This document shows, piece by piece, positions 50,384 to 64,000 of a stretch of DNA of 64,000 bases (position 1 is its first letter; each line of letters opens with the position of its first letter). A program made the position numbers and the translations under genes. The notes beneath the pieces are model-generated. The model was not told where the DNA came from and did not search any database. It saw only the letters and a program-made list of their open reading frames with translations. The stretch is from Amorphochlora amoebiformis (lineage: Eukaryota; Cercozoa; Chlorarachniophyceae): the NCBI GenBank assembly GCA_054601695.1, contig BAAHQB010000036.1:124001-188000 (forward strand). Direction: 5' to 3'.

Positions 50384-53300
50384 TCAGGTTTGGAACATTT
50401 TAACGAATAGTCTTTTATGTGGATGGTTAGCCAAAGGTTTGGTAAGTATGTCAGCGACGTTATCCTCACTGGCGACCTTTATCAGCCTTACCTCCTTTGC
50501 TCGTATCGAATACCGAACGTTGTGGTATGAAACTCGTATCGAGCGGCTTTTCTTTGATAGACCTTCCTTGGTCGCAATTGCAATTGCTGGTTGGTTGTCT
50601 TCGTTAATGTTCACTGGTCTGTCAAGATTTACACCAAATTCGGTTAGTAATTCTCTGACATAAATCACGTCCCTCACGCATTCCGAACATGCTATATATT
50701 CTGATTCTGTTGTGGAATTTGCGACAACTTTTTGTCTGTGGCTGGACCAAACTACCGGGCCATCAGCCAAGTTGACAACGTGACCAGAGACGGATTTTCC
50801 TGTTTCCTTACATTGGGCAAAACTGGCATCCACATATGCCTCGGGCATTGTATCCGTCCTCCTGTACTGTATCCGCACAGTGGACGTATTTACCACGTAA
50901 TGTATCAATCTGTCCAATGCATCCATGTGGGTTTGCTTGGGTTCCGCGGAAAATCTGGCCAGGGTTCCGATGGCGTAAGAAATATCCGGTCTAGTTCCGA
51001 CCGATAAATAAATTAGCGCGCCAATTTTCTGTCTGTATCGGGTACTACCGACCCTTTCGGAATCCAGAAATGGGTCGAACGCCGTGGCCATAGGGGTGCG
51101 TACTTTTCGTGTGTTTGGGGCGTATTTCTCCCTCAACCTCTGTATATATCTGGTTTGGGATAGCCCAAATTCGCCGTTTGGATTAGTGGTAATTTCCAGT
51201 CCGAGACAATGATGTAGGGGTCCTAGATTTTTGAATTTGAATCTGCTCCCTATGTTTCGGAGAATCCACTCCAAATCATTTTTCGCGGCGTAAAATATGG
51301 GTATATCATCCACGAACACTTCCAGGATCATTTTTCTACCATATCTGGTGACTGTGAATACGCCCGGGTCAATCACTGACTGTTTGAATCCAAGGGATGT
51401 GATGAATTCCACGAGTGTTTTGTTCCACAAGTGGCCTGACTGTTTCAGTCCATATATTGATTTATTGAGTTTCAGGACTTTCTCACCGGGTGTGATCATG
51501 ATCCTGTGTTCTCTTGGTGTCGTGGGCTTATACCCTTTGGGTATTTTCAGGTATATATCTGCGTCTATTTTCGCATACAGATATGCCGTGGTTATGTCTA
51601 TGTTGTGGCCTTTCAGGCTCCACACGGTGGCTAACGCTAGCATAATGCGAAGGGAATTCAACGAGAGGGTTGGCGCATAGGTGAAAAAGTATTCTTTTCC
51701 TTCTTGTTGGTTGAAGCCTCTCGCAACAAGTCTCATTTTATACCTTATGGTATTATCAGGTTTGAGCTTTTTCGTATACACATGCTTTGTGGTTAATGGT
51801 CGTACCCCTTTGGGGCAGGACATTAGCGTCCATGTGTTGTTCTCAACCAGGCTGTCATATTCACTCTGAATTGCCTTTTTCCATTCACTCTTTTCCCTGC
51901 AATTTATTGCGTCATAATAACTGAGAGGAATGTCCTCCAATTGTTGCACCGTGGGTTGTTTATTCATATATATATATAGGTCATCCTTCGGAGGGACGAA
52001 CTTGATATCAGCCACGCTCGCGTTTAAGTGGTGGGAAAGTTCGAAAATGTAGTCATCGAGTCCATATAGTGGTGCTCTAACTCCTCTAGCCTCTCGGGCT
52101 GATCGCCTAGGCTGTGAGCTCTCATGTGCTTCTTGCTGTGCACGCTGCTCATCTGAGTTATTTTTGATTTCATCATTTCTTTCCTCAATTTGTTCTTGTG
52201 GAAATTTGAACATTTTCTCGTACCACACGTTGACCATTCGTCTGTACTGTTTTCCTCTCCTGTCACGCAATATATATTGGCCAGGTTGGTTCGTGTATCC
52301 CACGAATCTCATATATCTACCACGATCATATAGGCTCGAAGGCCTTTTCATGAGTTTAGTCTCCTCCTGGCGCTGTTCTTTTGGTATATGTACCAGACAG
52401 ATGCACCCAAATACACGAAAATAAGATATATTGGGTTTGTAATTGGTCAAAACTTCCCATGGCACAGCAGTTGCGAGCGTGCTATGTTTCAGTCTATTGT
52501 AGGTGTGGGCCGCGACCTGTGCGGCATAGCACCAATATCCGTATGTGAGTGATGCGTGATGCAGAATTGCGCGAGTCATACGCATAATCGTCTGGATTAT
52601 TCTCTCACTCACTCCGTTTTGCTCCGGCCTATACGGTGTCGAGGGGTTCCATCGTATTCCTTGGTCCCTGAGGTGATCCTGCATCCCTCGGGATACGTAG
52701 GTCCCTTCCCCATCGGCTCGGAATTCATTTATTGAAACGCCAAATTGAGTCTTAAGAGTGGCTATAACCGTCTTAACGGTATTAAGCGTTTCCCTTTTGT
52801 TTTTAATTAGGCGCAAAAATAAAGCTCGGGATCCATGGTGAACCAAGACCACAAATCCATGGTATCCCCTTATGGATTCCGGCAGCGTCTTTTGGTCGCT
52901 GTTTAATCGGTGGTAGGTATATATATATATGGTTTTGGTCCCCATCTTCCCTACTGGGACCAGAGGGGCTCTTTCGGGTCCTCTCACCGGGATTCTCGTG
53001 CAATTCGCCACTTCGCATGTCATGCATCTCAATTTTGAGTTGAATCTTTGGGGGCAATTCATCCCCAGGACCAGTTGCGCCGTTTGACGTTGTTTTCTTG
53101 CAGACACGTGGCAAAGTCGCTGATGATTCAGCATTTCGAGTGGCACAGTCTCGCGGATTAGAATAGTGTTGTGTACCCCCTGGTACATTTTGTTTTGGGT
53201 TTTTGGCTGACCCCGTAGGTAGTACAGGTTCGATCCAGCTAGATCCGCGTAACCTATGTGCACTTGCTCGTATTCGAACGTCATTTTACGTTGGTGGATT

Positions 53301-54298
53301 ATTATTTTTATTCCTCTCTTATCCATCCGTGCGACAGATAGGAATGTGCATGTGGTGTCCTTCGAGTAAATGGCTAACACTTTCAGGGTGTATGTTCGGT
53401 CCTCTCCAAGGTCCATATCAAAATACATATATCCATAGTGGTGGCATATGTATGCGTGGCCCTGTTTGCCTACTTTTACTCGTATTTTCTTTTTGAGCGG
53501 TTGCATCTCGTGCACGTAAGAGATATTATTCGTGAAATTAGAGGTGGCTCCAGAGTCTACTATTACTCTATCAGGATGACCTACCTCAGCAACTATATTG
53601 TGCTCTATATATATATTGGGTTCCACCATGTAAGGACACACATCTATGATATCTGATAAATTGTCATCAAGAGGCACATTGGGCATGGCAGTCACAACTC
53701 TCGTTGTCTTGGCTCCCCCTTTAGGGGTATTTGTCTCATCCAAAGAGATCACTGAGGCAACCTGGTGCTGCGCTAGCATTGCCCTAGAGTTTTCACTACC
53801 CTGAATCAGCTTCTTAAAGCGAGCAGAGTGTGGACAGGCTGCCATATAATGGTCTATAGCACCACAGAGAAGACATTCGCCTCGCTGGGCTTGTCTGGGC
53901 CTCTTGGGCTCCCTTTCTGGCTGGTTAGAGCCGCTTCTCTTTGTTCCATACCACCATTGGTATCTCGGGTGGCGTCCACGCCCCCGGCGTCCGTAGCCTC
54001 GCCCACGCGAGCGGCTACGACCTCGGCCTCGGTCTTGGTAACTGTTAAAGAAGTTACTGCCGGGTTCCGGATCATGCCTGATCGAATCGATCCCTTTCGC
54101 CATTCGTTCTTTGGCATCTTTCTTGACTTGGTAGACTTGAGTCCACGACACCGAGCCATTGTCAGATGACACGTGTCCGTCCTCGTGGACATTAATCTTG
54201 GTGTTGGGCCATCTTGCTTTCAGCAGACGGAGGGTTTCCTCTTTGTTTCTTCTCCTCCGCTGTCGCCCTAGTCTCGGCTTGCGTACCCGTGACCACAC
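50384..54298 (-). CDS. Copia gag-pol polyprotein, about 1300 residues
   Basis: One open frame, order Gag-PR-IN-RT-RNaseH as in Ty1/copia. Gag is short: an RGG/Arg-rich segment (about 90-130), then a zinc knuckle CLLCGAIDHYMAAC (CX2CX4HX4C, about 142-155). Protease has VDSGATSNF (about 248). Integrase has HX4H (392-397) and CX2C (425-428), Asp about 529 in FRADGEG and Glu about 565 in EQNGVSER, with the DX35E spacing kept. The first catalytic Asp (usual TDLxGP context) is not recognisable: that place reads IYIYTYHRLN, encoded by a TA run. RT shows TYAPTLSLNSLR, KSIYGLKQSG and FVDDI. RNase H shows YVDASF, TTESEY and the EDNQ region. The frame has no ATG at its 5' end. A nearby ATG (minus strand, about 54314) opens a different frame that stops after about 43 codons, so Gag may need a frameshift or be damaged. 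Confidence 0.93.
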   Translation of the reverse strand: MWSRVRKPRLGRQRRRRNKEETLRLLKARWPNTKINVHEDGHVSSDNGSVSWTQVYQVKKDAKERMAKGIDSIRHDPEPGSNFFNSYQDRGRGRSRSRGRGYGRRGRGRHPRYQWWYGTKRSGSNQPEREPKRPRQAQRGECLLCGAIDHYMAACPHSARFKKLIQGSENSRAMLAQHQVASVISLDETNTPKGGAKTTRVVTAMPNVPLDDNLSDIIDVCPYMVEPNIYIEHNIVAEVGHPDRVIVDSGATSNFTNNISYVHEMQPLKKKIRVKVGKQGHAYICHHYGYMYFDMDLGEDRTYTLKVLAIYSKDTTCTFLSVARMDKRGIKIIIHQRKMTFEYEQVHIGYADLAGSNLYYLRGQPKTQNKMYQGVHNTILIRETVPLEMLNHQRLCHVSARKQRQTAQLVLGMNCPQRFNSKLRCMTCEVANCTRIPVRGPERAPLVPVGKMGTKTIYIYTYHRLNSDQKTLPESIRGYHGFVVLVHHGSRALFLRLIKNKRETLNTVKTVIATLKTQFGVSINEFRADGEGTYVSRGMQDHLRDQGIRWNPSTPYRPEQNGVSERIIQTIMRMTRAILHHASLTYGYWCYAAQVAAHTYNRLKHSTLATAVPWEVLTNYKPNISYFRVFGCICLVHIPKEQRQEETKLMKRPSSLYDRGRYMRFVGYTNQPGQYILRDRRGKQYRRMVNVWYEKMFKFPQEQIEERNDEIKNNSDEQRAQQEAHESSQPRRSAREARGVRAPLYGLDDYIFELSHHLNASVADIKFVPPKDDLYIYMNKQPTVQQLEDIPLSYYDAINCREKSEWKKAIQSEYDSLVENNTWTLMSCPKGVRPLTTKHVYTKKLKPDNTIRYKMRLVARGFNQQEGKEYFFTYAPTLSLNSLRIMLALATVWSLKGHNIDITTAYLYAKIDADIYLKIPKGYKPTTPREHRIMITPGEKVLKLNKSIYGLKQSGHLWNKTLVEFITSLGFKQSVIDPGVFTVTRYGRKMILEVFVDDIPIFYAAKNDLEWILRNIGSRFKFKNLGPLHHCLGLEITTNPNGEFGLSQTRYIQRLREKYAPNTRKVRTPMATAFDPFLDSERVGSTRYRQKIGALIYLSVGTRPDISYAIGTLARFSAEPKQTHMDALDRLIHYVVNTSTVRIQYRRTDTMPEAYVDASFAQCKETGKSVSGHVVNLADGPVVWSSHRQKVVANSTTESEYIACSECVRDVIYVRELLTEFGVNLDRPVNINEDNQPAIAIATKEGLSKKSRSIRVSYHNVRYSIRAKEVRLIKVASEDNVADILTKPLANHPHKRLFVKMFQT

Positions 54299-54372
54299 GA
54301 CCAGAGCGGGTCATGACGGCATGGGTAGCAGCTGTTGGTTCGCTTGCGGCGGAAGCGGGAGTGCTCATTACC

Positions 54373-54549
54373 TATTACGTAGTGGGCGGTGATGCAGATG
54401 AGATCTGTCTATGATTACGTAGTAACTTGCCGATGCGTGAGCGGTAACTTAAACTAATGAGCTGTTCTTCCGCTCATATGACTAATTCGGTAAAACCTAA
54501 TTTGTCGGCGGTCTCGTCATTCTGTCTTCACATTCATCCCTCACTGACA
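54373..54549 (-). repeat. 5' LTR of the copia element (right copy)
   Basis: Identical by eye to 49374-49550. On the minus strand it is the upstream LTR and would hold the promoter of the element. AGGAA follows at 54550-54554. Confidence 0.95.
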
Positions 54550-54554
54550 AGGAA

Positions 54555-54988
54555 TCAGAGCCAAGCTGCTACCGTATGTATATACTAGATATATCTAGCT
54601 ATATACTAGATATATATACAATTCTGATACTAGATATACACCTTAACATCTACACTAGTACAGTCTGATTTAGAACTCCATTCAACGGGATACACTATCG
54701 GATAGAATCTAGAGAATACATCTCAGCGAATAAGGTATAACGTTGAATTCGAACCGTATTGCGATGATGGTTTCAAATGATACATGCGAACGACGGTAAC
54801 GCAAGCCCGGCATAATTCACTTCGGACTGAAACACTTACTTGGTCGCCAGTTAGCTTTTAGACTAGTTAACGCTACCATCAGGCTCTCAGCGGCGCTTTC
54901 GCGTAGATTTTCAAACTTGGAATATATTTTGTCGCTGCTCTTGTCTTTTTTGGTTTTTTCATGCAGATGAAATAAATATATCCAGACT
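54555..54988. other. Downstream flank of the VIT-type gene
   Basis: Unique sequence between the copia element and the transporter stop codon, with a few ATATACTAGATATAT repeats near 54580-54620. No gene is seen. Confidence 0.6.
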
Positions 54989-63760
<8,772 letters not shown>

Positions 63761-63948
63761 GTTATTTAGTGGTTAGATTGGGATTTGGGAGACGGCTTAA
63801 AAAGCTTGGATGTATGTGTTCTTGTTCAGGCGTCAAGGGTGTTTTCGGTGGGAGGAGGCGTTGTTCCCAAGGTTAGGTTTTTAAAACGTGATGGAGCGTG
63901 TATCAATGGGATCTATCTTCGGAAAATGTGTTTGCTCATGTATGTATG

Positions 63949-64000
<52 letters not shown>
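63761..64000. other. Upstream of the VIT-type gene
   Basis: About 190 bases of unique, moderately GC-rich sequence, expected to hold the promoter of the minus-strand transporter gene, then (TA)n to the right edge. No further gene is seen. Confidence 0.5.

Larger units (their letters stand above)
49374..54549 (-). mobile_element. Ty1/copia LTR retrotransposon, complete, 5176 bases
   Basis: The flanking 177-base LTRs appear identical, and a 5-base AGGAA duplication marks the insertion. Read on the minus strand, the LTR starts TGTCAGTGAGGG and ends CGTAATA, so the canonical CA end has become TA. The sequence inside the 5' LTR (GGTAATGAGC) is a possible primer-binding site, weakly like the initiator tRNA-Met complement. 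A purine run (TTTGAGGGGGCG) lies directly before the 3' LTR, with a second copy at about 50138-50150. It sits between the convergent 3' ends of OST1 and the VIT gene. LTR identity suggests recent insertion. Confidence 0.95.

Overview
The window is nuclear DNA from a eukaryote, most likely a unicellular alga or other protist; I cannot place the lineage. The evidence is many GT-AG introns, TTAGGG/CCCTAA telomere-type repeats and a Ty1/copia retrotransposon. Most of the sequence is long (TA)n microsatellite, so simple ORF calling mainly returns artificial Tyr/Ile-rich frames. The real genes are chains of short exons (about 27-261 bases), recoverable only by matching splice sites, intron phase and protein-family motifs. 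All gene models below were assembled this way by eye.

Layout, left to right. (1) About 345-11783, plus: the 3' half of a DEAD-box RNA helicase of DDX5/DBP2 type, entering from the left edge. Its introns hold telomere-like arrays and CT-rich tracts. (2) 14514-19815, plus: a 290-residue protein of unknown function with two successive in-frame exons opening with the same segment. (3) 22562-34052, plus: a class I SAM-dependent methyltransferase of FAM173-like type with an IQ motif upstream of the catalytic domain. (4) 34905-38392, minus: a U1A/U2B''-type spliceosomal protein with two RRMs. (5) 38618-48889, plus: ribophorin I (OST1), 19 exons, complete, head-to-head with gene 4 across a 225-base promoter. 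(6) 49374-54549, minus: an apparently young copia element with identical 177-base LTRs and a 5-base target duplication. (7) 54989-63760, minus: a VIT1/CCC1-type iron/manganese transporter whose intron holds a 1.3-kb minisatellite.

The genes are not a functional cluster: they serve RNA helicase action, splicing, N-glycosylation, methylation and metal transport. What unites them is intron structure. Short unique introns (59-170 bases) alternate with long introns filled with (TA)n and telomere-like arrays. Next to at least nine exons, fragments of that exon with its splice junction are repeated one to several times in the neighbouring intron, usually decayed by stops or lost splice sites. This recurrent partial-exon duplication in repeat-filled introns is the most unusual signal here. 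The duplicated in-frame exon of gene 2 may show the same process yielding a kept exon.
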